A DNA stretch of 19,457 bases from an uncultured Eubacteriales bacterium. Lineage in GTDB: Bacteria > Bacillota > Clostridia > Oscillospirales > UBA644. Below are positions 1 through 6,545 of this stretch, piece by piece (within the stretch, counting starts at the first letter, position 1; each line of letters starts with the position of its first letter). Under the pieces are notes generated by a model. That model made no database searches, was not told where the DNA came from, and saw nothing but the letters and a program-made list of their open reading frames with translations. The DNA lies in the NCBI GenBank assembly GCA_900547165.1, contig URFZ01000024.1:1-19457 (forward strand), written 5' to 3'. Made by a program: the position numbers and the translations under genes.

Positions 1-53
1 GCAGCGGTCTCCAAAACCGCGTGCCGAGGGTTCGATCCCTTCTGCCCCTGCCA
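1..53 (+). tRNA. trnW: tRNA-Trp (CCA anticodon), 5' part cut off by the window
   Basis: The window opens inside a tRNA. The anticodon arm is complete: stem 4-8 pairs with 16-20 around a seven-base loop whose anticodon (11-13) is CCA, which reads the Trp codon UGG. A five-base variable loop (21-25) follows, then a T arm with the TTCGATC loop at 31-37, the 3' acceptor strand at 43-49, discriminator G50 and an encoded CCA tail at 51-53. The D arm and 5' acceptor strand lie outside the window. The identity rests on the anticodon alone. Confidence 0.93.
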
Positions 54-92
54 AAACAGAACCACCCACTTATGTGGGTGGTTCTGTTTTGG
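51..92 (+). terminator. Perfect 19-bp terminator hairpin of tRNA-Trp, overlapping its CCA
   Basis: Bases 51-69 are an exact inverted repeat of 74-92 around a TTAT loop. The stem begins on the CC of the encoded tRNA CCA tail, so the terminator and the mature 3' end share bases. The descending arm is T-rich at its end. It should stop tRNA transcription, with RNase trimming giving the 3' end. Confidence 0.85.
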
Positions 93-290
93 TTATAGGA
101 GTAACTCGGACACCTCGGCAAAGCGGTGGCGTGCCGGGCTGAAAAACGGAGCGCTGCCGGCGGCAGATGCAGCGACGTTTTTATGGCGCAGCGGTCGAAA
201 AAAGCAAGGAAGAAGCGAAGCGCCGCAGGTTTTTTCGGGAACCGCAAGAGGGGTTGCTTTGGTGTCGCTGCAATCGAAAAAAAACAAAAC
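93..290. other. GC-rich gene-free block between tRNA-Trp and the AT-rich cassette
   Basis: This stretch is richer in G and C than the cassette after it and shows no ribosome binding site or convincing gene. One minus-strand reading frame stays open through it (78 codons from 329), but its translation is low-complexity, rich in Ala, Ser, Pro and Phe, and has no start context. Short inverted segments such as CACC/GGTG at 105-123 suggest local structure. It could be a dispersed repeat, a remnant of another tRNA/rRNA region, or a non-coding RNA. Nothing in the sequence decides between these. Confidence 0.3.
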
Positions 291-292
291 GA

Positions 293-321
293 TTGAAATT
301 TTTATTTCTTTGTGATATAAT
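293..321 (+). promoter_or_regulatory. Sigma-A promoter of the 358-1876 cassette
   Basis: TTGAAA at 293-298, a 17-base spacer and TATAAT at 316-321, with an extended -10 TGA at 313-315. The predicted transcription start is about 328, some 30 bases before the first start codon. It is near consensus, so the cassette is probably well expressed without an activator. Confidence 0.85.
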
Positions 322-357
322 GTGTTCAAGGATTAAAGGTTAGGGAGTACGGAATCA

Positions 358-1323
358 ATGAATAAAAGAAAATGGTATCGGAATGTCCCGAAAGTCTTAC
401 TTATAATTGTACTTTTACCTGTAATTATCATAGGGCTTGTTGTATCGGTACCTTATATTATGCTTCACTGGTTAGAGAGCAAAAAGGATTATAAAAAATC
501 TCGATATTATACGGACTTCAAACAAAAATTTATGATGAGCATAGCGCTTTCTCCGGAGTATCGTTTTTATAATTCCGCTATGCGCAGAAATTTGAATATG
601 AAGTATGTCAGACAAGAAACGAACGGCTTTGAATACTTTATCTATGACGGTACTGTTTACATCTTTCCTGATTTTGAGCAAATAGATTTCATTAAAGATG
701 AATCCGAGTGGCAAGTGAATTATGACGGTGATTGGAAATCTTTCGATGAATGTTATAATAATTTACTCGCTAAATTAGAAAATGCCCCCGAATGTCCCAT
801 TAAGTTACTTGTTGAGAAAATAATGTTTTCTGTATCGAGTTTTGACGATGTGGATATTCCCGATTGCATTTTTGTTACTTGGAATTATGAGAATGCATTT
901 GAGAACGAAGATTCTCCTTTTAAAATGGTTGTTCCAAAAAGTTCAAAAGAACTTTATGATATGATGTGCCAGACGCCCGATTTATGCGGAAATTTTGAAC
1001 TTGACGAAGATACCGGATATATCGTGTGGAATCTATATGAAAATATCAGAATCGGCATCGACGTATATGGGACCGATTGTTGTTTTGACGTTAGCAGATT
1101 GGTTTTCGGAAAGGTCAAAAACAGTATTACGCATTGGCATCCTGATGTGTTGGAAATCTACGACGAAGTCTGCAATGTCGGAAAACGCGGGAACGTGATG
1201 GTCCTCTGTTTTTCCCCGGTAAGAGGATCAACAGAACTGTATTGCGGAAGAAAGGAAGCCTGTCCATATAAACAAAATAAAAAGTCTTTGTTCAGAAAGT
1301 ACTATTATTTAGAGGCTCGGTAG
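358..1323 (+). CDS. Membrane-anchored protein of unknown function
   Basis: A 321-residue protein that I do not recognise. It begins with a short basic stretch (KRKWYR), then one strongly hydrophobic segment at about residues 12-37. That fits an N-terminal anchor with the rest on one side of the membrane; a cleavable signal is less likely because no cleavage motif follows. The remaining ~280 residues are soluble-looking, rich in acidic and aromatic residues (many Asp, Glu, Phe, Tyr, Trp), with no catalytic motif I can name. The start is ATG at 358 with GGGAG at 343-347 and a strong promoter upstream. Codon use is AT-rich, unlike the dnaX or recR genes nearby. It heads a co-directional run with two small genes, the type of cluster in which toxin-immunity proteins occur, but no toxin is visible here and that role is only a guess. 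Confidence 0.75.
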   Translation: MNKRKWYRNVPKVLLIIVLLPVIIIGLVVSVPYIMLHWLESKKDYKKSRYYTDFKQKFMMSIALSPEYRFYNSAMRRNLNMKYVRQETNGFEYFIYDGTVYIFPDFEQIDFIKDESEWQVNYDGDWKSFDECYNNLLAKLENAPECPIKLLVEKIMFSVSSFDDVDIPDCIFVTWNYENAFENEDSPFKMVVPKSSKELYDMMCQTPDLCGNFELDEDTGYIVWNLYENIRIGIDVYGTDCCFDVSRLVFGKVKNSITHWHPDVLEIYDEVCNVGKRGNVMVLCFSPVRGSTELYCGRKEACPYKQNKKSLFRKYYYLEAR

Positions 1324-1402
1324 GTATTAAATTCGTTTATGAAAAAATGCGCTGTTTCGAATCTTTCAGTTGAAATTTACAGCGTTTCGGAGTTTTTGCT
1401 TA

Positions 1403-1570
1403 ATGAAAGTCAGATTTTTGGGAGTAACGGATTTTTTGGTTCTTACAAACGGAAAAGTTTATGATGTAATGTCTGTGGAAAAAGGTTGGTACAGGATAGG
1501 TGATGATTCGGGAGAAGACTATTTGTATCCGCCAGAAGTCTTTGAGATAGTTAAAGAAAGAAGTCTGTGA
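1403..1570 (+). CDS. Small acidic protein with a likely SH3-like beta fold
   Basis: A 55-residue protein if it starts at ATG 1403, which has GGAG at 1389-1392 ten bases upstream. An in-frame start at 1370 would add 11 unlikely residues. The sequence alternates short hydrophobic strands with turns (LTNGKVYDV, GWYRIGDDSGEDYLYP), a pattern I associate with small SH3-like barrels that occur as stand-alone genes in Clostridia, often near immunity-type genes. No catalytic residues are evident. It lies 79 bases after the membrane-anchored protein and only 3 bases before the next gene, so the three are probably one transcript. The family link is from recollection and not certain. Confidence 0.65.
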   Translation: MKVRFLGVTDFLVLTNGKVYDVMSVEKGWYRIGDDSGEDYLYPPEVFEIVKERSL

Positions 1571-1573
1571 GTT

Positions 1574-1876
1574 TTGGACAGAACACAGGAACTGTTGGAT
1601 GAGATGAAAAGCGGAAATGTTGCCTGTATAAAAAATGTAATTGTGCATGAAAAGCAGTATTTACAGATAAATGCTGTTCTTTTCGGTATAGAACACGGTT
1701 TACGTGACGATGAATTCATTGAAGCGATAGACAAACTTCGTTCTGACGATACTTATTTAATGGACTTTCGCCTTGGAAGCGTTGCGGAAGCAGCGTATTG
1801 TTATCTCAAAAGAATCAGATATACAGGTGATGATAGCTTGATGAGAGACTTGTTAGCCTGTAATTTCAGGCTTTAG
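1574..1876 (+). CDS. Small helical protein of unknown function
   Basis: A 100-residue protein that appears almost entirely alpha-helical: amphipathic stretches about 15-20 residues long are separated by short turns, which would suit a HEAT-like or helical-bundle fold. The best start is TTG at 1574, three bases after the upstream stop, implying translational coupling. An internal ATG (codon 11) is the alternative and would give 90 residues. There is no clear Shine-Dalgarno sequence, so the start is uncertain. No enzyme motif, signal peptide or membrane segment is visible. It is the last gene of the AT-rich cassette and is followed by a hairpin at 1897. Proteins of this size and make-up are common among immunity or anti-toxin families, but I cannot assign one. 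Confidence 0.65.
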   Translation: MDRTQELLDEMKSGNVACIKNVIVHEKQYLQINAVLFGIEHGLRDDEFIEAIDKLRSDDTYLMDFRLGSVAEAAYCYLKRIRYTGDDSLMRDLLACNFRL

Positions 1877-1896
1877 TTGTAAATTGTTTTTATAAA

Positions 1897-1934
1897 AACA
1901 AGGCTGCAAAAATATACGTTTTTGTAGCCTTGTT
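1897..1934. terminator. Hairpin between convergent transcripts, repeat-family copy 1
   Basis: Arms 1897-1912 and 1919-1934 pair over 16 bp with one G-T wobble, around a TATACG loop. The minus strand has a run of T after the stem, so it is a good terminator for cotJC; on the plus strand the T run lies inside the stem and none follows. Near-identical hairpins occur at 9025 and 10569. Confidence 0.75.
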
Positions 1935-1961
1935 GCGTTGGTTGATCGAACCTTTGCTGAT

Positions 1962-2567
1962 TCAGTTTGCCGATTTGTCGAACGACGGGTTGAACGCGTA
2001 GAAGTTGCGGCAGTTCAGTCTGTCCTGCAATATGCGCAGACATTCGCCGAATCTTTGGTAATGAACAAGCTCGCGTTCGCGCAGGAATTTGATCGGGTCG
2101 CGCACGTCGGGATCGTCCGCGAAGCGGAGAATGTTATCGTAGGTCAGACGCGCTTTTTGCTCTGCCGCGAGGTCTTCCGTCAGGTCTGCTATCGTGTCGC
2201 CGGTAGATGCGAAAGTTGTCGCCGAAAACGGCGCGCCGCTTGCCGCAACCGGATAAACGCCCGCGGTGTGGTCGATGAAATAATCTGCAAGAGGACTGTT
2301 TTTTATCTCGCTTTCTTTCAGCCCTCGCGTCAGTTGATGAACTATTGTTCCGACCATTTCAAAATGTGAAAGCTCCTCCGTGCCGATGTCATTTAACGCG
2401 GCGCGGAGTTCTTCATAAGGCATGGTGTATCTCTGTGAAAGATACCGCAGAGACGCGCCTATCTCTCCGTGAGGTCCGCCGTATTGGCTGATGATGAACT
2501 TTGCCATGGCGGGGTCGGGGTTCTTAATTTTTATCGGATATTGCAGTCGTTTCTCGTAATCAAACAT
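1962..2567 (-). CDS. cotJC: CotJC, spore-coat manganese catalase
   Basis: A 201-residue ferritin-like protein of the CotJC/manganese catalase family, which breaks hydrogen peroxide to water and oxygen and is assembled in the spore coat. Candidate di-manganese ligands fall where the family expects them: Glu35 in GEIGASLRYLSQRY, Glu65 and His68 in GTEELSHFEM, Glu136 in AAEQKAR, and Glu166/His169 in ERELVHYQRF. The N-terminus (YEKRLQYPIKI) is typical of CotJC. Length is close to the usual ~190-200 residues, shorter than free-living Mn catalases. The start at 2567 has AAAGGA about 12 bases upstream, slightly far. It is the last gene of cotJABC, 21 bases after cotJB, and ends just before the shared hairpin at 1897. 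Confidence 0.95.
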   Translation of the reverse strand: MFDYEKRLQYPIKIKNPDPAMAKFIISQYGGPHGEIGASLRYLSQRYTMPYEELRAALNDIGTEELSHFEMVGTIVHQLTRGLKESEIKNSPLADYFIDHTAGVYPVAASGAPFSATTFASTGDTIADLTEDLAAEQKARLTYDNILRFADDPDVRDPIKFLRERELVHYQRFGECLRILQDRLNCRNFYAFNPSFDKSAN

Positions 2568-2588
2568 TGTTTGTTGTCCGTCCTTTCC

Positions 2589-2831
2589 TTATTGCCACGG
2601 CCACGGTGATTTTATCCATTCGTTCCAGCTTTTTGTCACGTCGTTTTTTCGCAGAGGTCCGCATTGCGAGGCGTATTCTCGCCTCAAACCGTCCGCCTTG
2701 TCGCGGTAAGCACAGAATGCTTTCATCGCCGTTTCGTCGTTCGGGTGCGTGTCAAGGAAAAGCGCGGTGTCGTGCGCGGCAAAGGCGTAAGCTCCGAGTT
2801 CCGCAAGCAGTTCGTTTCTCTGTTTTTTCAT
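2589..2831 (-). CDS. cotJB: CotJB, spore coat protein
   Basis: An 80-residue protein matching CotJB in length and motif order: an N-terminal helix (RNELLAELGAYAFAAHD), the LFLDTHPND segment, and a C-terminal tail ending WIKSPWPWQ, close to the W.W-PW ending usual in this family. It has no known catalytic activity and acts with CotJA and CotJC in the coat. The start is ATG 2831, with a full AGGAGG on the minus strand at 2845-2840. An upstream in-frame ATG (2951) would run through cotJA and is rejected. It starts one base after the cotJA stop codon, so translation is probably coupled. Confidence 0.93.
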   Translation of the reverse strand: MKKQRNELLAELGAYAFAAHDTALFLDTHPNDETAMKAFCAYRDKADGLRREYASQCGPLRKNDVTKSWNEWIKSPWPWQ

Positions 2832-2832
2832 A

Positions 2833-3066
2833 TCACATACCTCCTGCAAGGAACGGTTTGTCAAGCGCGGCGAATATCGTTCCCCTCGTGTAACCTTTTT
2901 CGGGAGCGTAAATATCGTCAAAAACCTGCATGGGAGTGTACGACGTTGCAATCGGAGCGTTCGCCCCGTCTATGCAGAAGTACGTCCGGCATTCCTCACA
3001 GCCGCGGCACGGCATTGCTATCGTCGGAAGCCCCTGTTCGTCTTCAAGAAATAAGTTTTCGGGCAT
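2833..3066 (-). CDS. cotJA: CotJA, spore coat associated protein
   Basis: A 77-residue protein recognised as CotJA by its C-terminal half, YTPMQVFDDIYAPEKGYTRG, and the following GTIFAALDKPF. The N-terminal half has four close cysteines (PCRGCEECRTYFC), which may bind metal or form disulfide links in the coat. I chose ATG 3066 because AAAGGA lies ten bases upstream; an earlier ATG at 3132 would add 22 residues but lacks a ribosome binding site. It is the first gene of cotJABC, an operon made in the mother cell in Bacillus under sigma-E. A candidate sigma-E -10 lies upstream at 3152-3145. Confidence 0.92.
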   Translation of the reverse strand: MPENLFLEDEQGLPTIAMPCRGCEECRTYFCIDGANAPIATSYTPMQVFDDIYAPEKGYTRGTIFAALDKPFLAGGM

Positions 3067-3144
3067 TTGTCTTTCATCCTTTCTTTTCGGGCGCGGTAAA
3101 ACGTCGCCCACGGGAGATTTTTTGCTCTCCAATAATATTTTATT

Positions 3145-3152
3145 AGCGTATG
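3145..3152 (-). promoter_or_regulatory. Candidate sigma-E -10 element of cotJABC
   Basis: On the minus strand CATACGCT resembles the sigma-E -10 consensus CATACAMT. No good -35 is seen 16-18 bases upstream, only T-rich sequence. It is proposed because cotJ operons are sigma-E dependent in Bacillus and no sigma-A promoter is visible for cotJA. Confidence 0.35.
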
Positions 3153-3192
3153 AAAAAAATTGTTAACTAAATAAAAAAACACGGTAAAGGTC

Positions 3193-3221
3193 TTGATTAT
3201 TTTCCTTTTATAGTGTATAAT
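3193..3221 (+). promoter_or_regulatory. Sigma-A promoter of ffs
   Basis: TTGATT at 3193-3198, a 17-base spacer and a perfect TATAAT at 3216-3221. The predicted start, about 3228, coincides with the 5' end of the SRP RNA terminal stem, which supports both calls. Confidence 0.88.
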
Positions 3222-3227
3222 ACAATG

Positions 3228-3331
3228 GAAGCGGGTCTTGCGTGATTCCGTGTCTCGAACCATGTCAGGCAGGGAACTGAGCAGCATTAAGGGAATTTCG
3301 GGATGCACAGCAAGGAACCCGCTTCTTTTTT
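3228..3331 (+). ncRNA. ffs: Small bacterial signal recognition particle RNA (4.5S type)
   Basis: A ~100-base RNA that folds as one long hairpin: 3228-3236 pairs perfectly with 3317-3325. The conserved SRP apical domain is present, with GTCAGG at 3264-3269, a G-rich/GAAC tetraloop-like tip and AGCAGC at about 3281-3286, which form the Ffh-binding internal loop. It acts with Ffh in co-translational targeting of membrane proteins. The terminal stem is followed by six T (3326-3331), so the SRP stem also serves as its terminator. Placement directly upstream of dnaX is common in Firmicutes. It is the short form, without the Alu domain of Bacillus scRNA. Confidence 0.93.
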
Positions 3332-3355
3332 GATTATGAAAGGGTGTGAACAAAG

Positions 3356-5170
3356 GTGTATCAGGCACTTTACCGCAAATACAGACCGGCGGTCTTCGGC
3401 GATGTGATAGGACAGGAACCCGTTACAAAAACGCTGAAAAATCAGATAAAAAACGCAACCTTTGCTCACGCATATCTTTTTACCGGAACAAGAGGAACGG
3501 GTAAGACCACCTGCGCCCGAATCTTTGCGAAAGCGATAAACTGTCTTTCTCCCGTTGGCGGCGAACCTTGCGGTGAATGCGAGGTGTGCCGAGGAATAAC
3601 GGACGGCAGCGTTACCGACGTTATCGAGATAGACGCGGCGACAAACAGCGGCGTTGACAGCGTGCGCGAACTTCGTGAGGAAGTCGCGTTTTCTCCCGTT
3701 CTCGCGAAATATAAAGTTTATATCATCGACGAAGTTCACATGCTTTCGCCTGCGGCATACAACGCGCTTTTGAAGACCATCGAGGAACCTCCGTCACACG
3801 CGGTATTCATTCTTGCCACGACAGAGGTTAACAAAGTTCCGTCAACCATTGCGTCGCGTTGTCAGAGGTTTGATTTCCGCCGCGTCAACGTGGGAACGCT
3901 TGTGGAACATCTCAAAAAGGTCGTTGCGTCCGAGGGGACGGAAATGGACGACGAAAGTCTTTTGACGGTTGCGCGTCTCGGCGACGGTTCCGTGCGCGAC
4001 AGCCTTTCCGTGCTTGACAAGGTTATAGGACTTTCATCGGCGGAAGAGGTTCGCGAGGTTCTCGGCGTTATCGACACGGAACTTATACACGACCTGATGA
4101 AAGCCGCCGCGGAGCAGAATATAGACGCTCTTTATACCGCTGTAAACTCACTTTACAACGGTGCGAAAGACCTCGGCGTTCTTTGCCGTGAACTGCTTGA
4201 CGAATACAGAGCGCTTCTTGTTGTCAAAAACGTCCGCAACAGAAAAGGCATACTTGACCTTTATGACAGAGATGAAAAACGGCTTGAAGAAATTGCGGGA
4301 CTTTATACCACCGAACATATTCTTTATGCGATAGATATTGCGCAGCAGACGCTGCAAGAACTTTCGCGCAGTTCAAACAAGCGAGCCGATATGGAAATAT
4401 GCCTTTTGCGAATTTCCCGCCCGAAACTGAATGAGGGCGTCAAGGCGTTGACCGCAAGGGTCTCCGAACTTGAAAACGAACTTGAAAAACTGAAACGCGG
4501 CGGAATCACGGTATCCGCTCCGTCTGCTTCTTCGTCCTTGTCCGCGCCTGCGGCGGGGTATGCCGAAGCAAGAAGAACGGATACTCCCGCACCCGCTAAA
4601 AAGGTCGCGAAAAACGCCGATATGACACCTCCGACCCCGGAAGATGTTTTCGGCGCGTCTCCGACATCGTTTGTTCCCGCAGATGATGATTTCATTCCCG
4701 CACCGCCGCCCGATACGGGTGACGCACCCGTATTGCCCGATGTTCCCGAGTATTCCGAACCGCCGAAAAGCGCCGCTTCCGCACCTGCGCCCATAAAAAC
4801 CGAGCAGATTGCTGCTCCCGTAAAAAAGGCTGCTCCCACGGAAGAGATCCATGACGGAGAATACAGAGAGTTCGGCTCATGGGAGGATTTCTGCAAACTT
4901 GTCGCAGACGACGATATGTTCCTCGGAATGATGCTCAAAACCGCGTGCAGCGCCGTTTACCGCAACACCGAGCTGCTTATTCTCTGCAAAACGGAGCAGG
5001 ACTTGACGGATATAGATAATTCGCATTGCCGCGAGAGCATGAAAAAGGCGCTTGACGCTTTGCGAAAGACCCATTATACGATAAGCATTAAAATCGGCAG
5101 AAAAGGCGAATATCTCAATGCCGAAGAATATAAAGACCTTGAAAACAACCCTCTGTTCGATTTTGAATAG
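3356..5170 (+). CDS. dnaX: DNA polymerase III subunits tau/gamma (clamp loader)
   Basis: A 604-residue DnaX, the ATPase that loads the sliding clamp and, as tau, ties the polymerase to the helicase. The N-terminus YQALYRKYRP is canonical and fixes the GTG start at 3356 (AAAGGG at 3339-3344). The Walker A motif is GTRGTGKTT (residues 44-52), zinc-module cysteines are 63, 72, 75 and 78, Walker B is IIDEVHML (123-130), sensor 1 is TTEV (155-158), and the arginine-finger motif is ASRC (166-169). Domain III ends near residue 370; an Ala/Pro-rich linker spans roughly 380-500, and a C-terminal tau-type domain follows. Length is usual for tau. A slippery A AAA AAG at codons 490-491 could yield a gamma-like form of about 499 residues. 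It heads the dnaX-ybaB-recR-mrnC-yitT-xpt run. Confidence 0.97.
   Translation: MYQALYRKYRPAVFGDVIGQEPVTKTLKNQIKNATFAHAYLFTGTRGTGKTTCARIFAKAINCLSPVGGEPCGECEVCRGITDGSVTDVIEIDAATNSGVDSVRELREEVAFSPVLAKYKVYIIDEVHMLSPAAYNALLKTIEEPPSHAVFILATTEVNKVPSTIASRCQRFDFRRVNVGTLVEHLKKVVASEGTEMDDESLLTVARLGDGSVRDSLSVLDKVIGLSSAEEVREVLGVIDTELIHDLMKAAAEQNIDALYTAVNSLYNGAKDLGVLCRELLDEYRALLVVKNVRNRKGILDLYDRDEKRLEEIAGLYTTEHILYAIDIAQQTLQELSRSSNKRADMEICLLRISRPKLNEGVKALTARVSELENELEKLKRGGITVSAPSASSSLSAPAAGYAEARRTDTPAPAKKVAKNADMTPPTPEDVFGASPTSFVPADDDFIPAPPPDTGDAPVLPDVPEYSEPPKSAASAPAPIKTEQIAAPVKKAAPTEEIHDGEYREFGSWEDFCKLVADDDMFLGMMLKTACSAVYRNTELLILCKTEQDLTDIDNSHCRESMKKALDALRKTHYTISIKIGRKGEYLNAEEYKDLENNPLFDFE
4822..4854 (+). 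promoter_or_regulatory. Candidate programmed -1 frameshift site in dnaX
   Basis: The heptamer A AAA AAG at 4822-4828 is in the zero frame (GTA AAA AAG, codons 489-491), the same slippery sequence used in E. coli dnaX. After a -1 slip, eight codons are read and TGA follows at 4852-4854. A 6-bp pairing CTCCCA (4833-4838) with TGGGAG (4880-4885) lies just downstream, and GAGCAG/CTGCTC (4802-4807, 4812-4817) forms a small hairpin upstream. No stimulatory Shine-Dalgarno is evident. Frameshifting is inferred, not shown. Confidence 0.5.
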
Positions 5171-5200
5171 AGCGTCAATACCGAGAAAGGAACTCTTATT

Positions 5201-5539
5201 ATGAAAGTAAGGATCCCCAACCAGGGCGGCGGACAGGCCGCGATGATGAAAAAAGTTCAGCAGATGCAGGAGGATATGCAGAACAAGCAGGCGGAACTCG
5301 AAGCCGCCGAATATGATGTTACCTCCGGCGGCGGAATGGTGAAAATAACCATTTCCGGCGCAAAAGAAATAAAAGCGCTCAAAATCGACCCGTCGGTGGT
5401 TGACCCCGAAGACGTCGAAATGCTTGAAGACCTTATAGTTGCCGCCGTAAACGAGGCAATAAACAAGGTTGAACAGACGGCGGAAGAAGAAATGTCGAAG
5501 ATCACATCGGGTCTCAATATACCCGGTCTCGGCTTCTGA
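5201..5539 (+). CDS. ybaB: YbaB/EbfC family nucleoid-associated protein
   Basis: A 112-residue member of the YbaB/EbfC family, small dimeric DNA-binding proteins of the nucleoid. A glutamine- and methionine-rich N-terminal helix (QMQEDMQNKQAELEAAEYD, about residues 27-45) is followed by the conserved GGGMVKITISGAKEIKALKI strands and a long C-terminal helix. The ATG at 5201 has AAAGGA upstream (5187-5192). The dnaX-ybaB-recR order is one of the most conserved gene neighbourhoods in bacteria and confirms the call. It lies 30 bases after dnaX, and its TGA ends one base before the recR start. Confidence 0.95.
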   Translation: MKVRIPNQGGGQAAMMKKVQQMQEDMQNKQAELEAAEYDVTSGGGMVKITISGAKEIKALKIDPSVVDPEDVEMLEDLIVAAVNEAINKVEQTAEEEMSKITSGLNIPGLGF

Positions 5540-5540
5540 T

Positions 5541-6140
5541 ATGGCATACAACGTCAATCCGCTCGATGTGCTGACGGAGCAGTTCAGAAAACTTCCGGGA
5601 ATAGGCAAGAAGTCCGCACAGCGCATTGCGTTTCATATTTTGCGTATGACGGACGAGCAGGCGGAAGAGTTCTTGCGCTCAATTGAGGACGCAAGAAAAG
5701 TGATTCACCTTTGCCCGATATGCCAGAATCTGACCGACGGCGAAGTCTGTTCCGTTTGTGCCAACGAAAAAAGAGATAAGTCCGTTATATGCGTCGTTTC
5801 ATCGCCGCAGGATGTTATTTCAATAGAAAAAACGAACGAGTTCAGAGGCGTTTATCATGTTCTGCACGGAGTTCTTTCTCCGGTTGACCATATCGGACCG
5901 AAAGACTTGAAAATAACCGAACTTCTTGCCCGACTGAACGGGGATGAGGTAAAAGAGGTTATCGTTGCCACCGCTCCGACCGTGGAGGGAGACGCGACCG
6001 CCATATTCCTTGCGAATTTGCTGAAACCGCTCGGCGTCAGCGTTACGCGTTTGGCTTTCGGCATTCCCGTGGGAGGGGACATTGAATATGCGGACGAGAT
6101 AACGCTTTCGCGTTCGCTGGAAAACAGGAGAGAGATGTAA
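5541..6140 (+). CDS. recR: Recombination mediator RecR
   Basis: A 199-residue RecR, which with RecO/RecF helps load RecA on gapped DNA. In order: the helix-hairpin-helix KLPGIGKKSAQRIAFHIL (17-34), a four-cysteine zinc finger with Cys58, Cys61, Cys70 and Cys73, the Toprim domain beginning VICVVSSPQDV (about 81), and the C-terminal PVGGDIEYADEITLSRSLE motif. The Toprim motif reads ATAPTVEGDATA where Asn is usual for the third residue, a minor change. Start ATG 5541 is one base after the ybaB stop; a longer in-frame opening from 5469 sits inside ybaB and is rejected. There is no clear Shine-Dalgarno, so translation probably depends on coupling with ybaB. Confidence 0.96.
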   Translation: MAYNVNPLDVLTEQFRKLPGIGKKSAQRIAFHILRMTDEQAEEFLRSIEDARKVIHLCPICQNLTDGEVCSVCANEKRDKSVICVVSSPQDVISIEKTNEFRGVYHVLHGVLSPVDHIGPKDLKITELLARLNGDEVKEVIVATAPTVEGDATAIFLANLLKPLGVSVTRLAFGIPVGGDIEYADEITLSRSLENRREM

Positions 6141-6532
6141 TGCTTCTTAACGACAGACCTGTTTCCGCCGCAGAAGCGTCGCAGCAGTCGGCGCTGACGC
6201 TTGCATATCTCGGCGATGCGGTTTTTGAACTTCTTGTCCGTGAAATGCTTGTTATCAATTCCCACAAAACCAACGGCAAACTTCATTTTGAGGCGACACA
6301 TTTCGTTTCGGCAAAAGCGCAGAGCGAATTTGTCGATAAAATAATGGGAATAATGACGACGGAAGAACTTGCCGTTTACAAGCGCGGCAGAAATTCCGAT
6401 GCCGTTCCCCCGAAAAACACCGACGTTGCGGTTTACAAACGCGCAACGGGGTTGGAAACTCTTTTCGGGTATCTTTATCTTTCGGGGAAAACGGAGAGAA
6501 TAGAAGAACTTTTTGAACTGATGGTCAAATAG
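6140..6532 (+). CDS. mrnC: Mini-ribonuclease III
   Basis: A 130-residue stand-alone RNase III catalytic domain without a double-stranded RNA binding domain, the Mini-III enzyme that in Bacillus trims 23S rRNA precursor ends. The family signature LAYLGDAVFELLVRE (21-35) carries the catalytic Asp26, and the C-terminal half has VYKRGRN, PKNTDVAVYKRATGLETLFGYLYL and a closing acidic helix typical of the enzyme. Length is usual. ATG 6140 overlaps the recR TAA by one base, with AGGAG at 6126-6130. In many Firmicutes mrnC follows cysS; here it sits behind recR instead. Confidence 0.93.
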   Translation: MLLNDRPVSAAEASQQSALTLAYLGDAVFELLVREMLVINSHKTNGKLHFEATHFVSAKAQSEFVDKIMGIMTTEELAVYKRGRNSDAVPPKNTDVAVYKRATGLETLFGYLYLSGKTERIEELFELMVK

Positions 6533-6545
6533 GAGGACTTTTCCC

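Noticed and set aside
93..329. 78-codon minus-strand open frame after tRNA-Trp
   Set aside because: Low-complexity Ala/Ser/Pro-rich translation, start inside the promoter of the next gene, no ribosome binding site.
1..1934. Integrative element or prophage at tRNA-Trp
   Set aside because: No integrase, no phage gene and no second copy of the tRNA 3' end was seen in the window.
1938..2369. 143-codon plus-strand frame
   Set aside because: It is antisense to cotJC, a well-supported gene with intact metal ligands.
4596..4606. A second frameshift-like site (AAA AAG) in dnaX
   Set aside because: Only five A precede the G, so the A AAA AAG heptamer is not formed.
4324..4938. Long minus-strand frame across the dnaX linker
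   Set aside because: Ser/Ala/Gly-rich antisense of the Ala/Pro-rich DnaX linker; no start signal or homologous motif.
4877..5626. 249-codon minus-strand frame across dnaX, ybaB and recR
   Set aside because: Antisense to three conserved genes; Phe/His-rich translation typical of a shadow frame.
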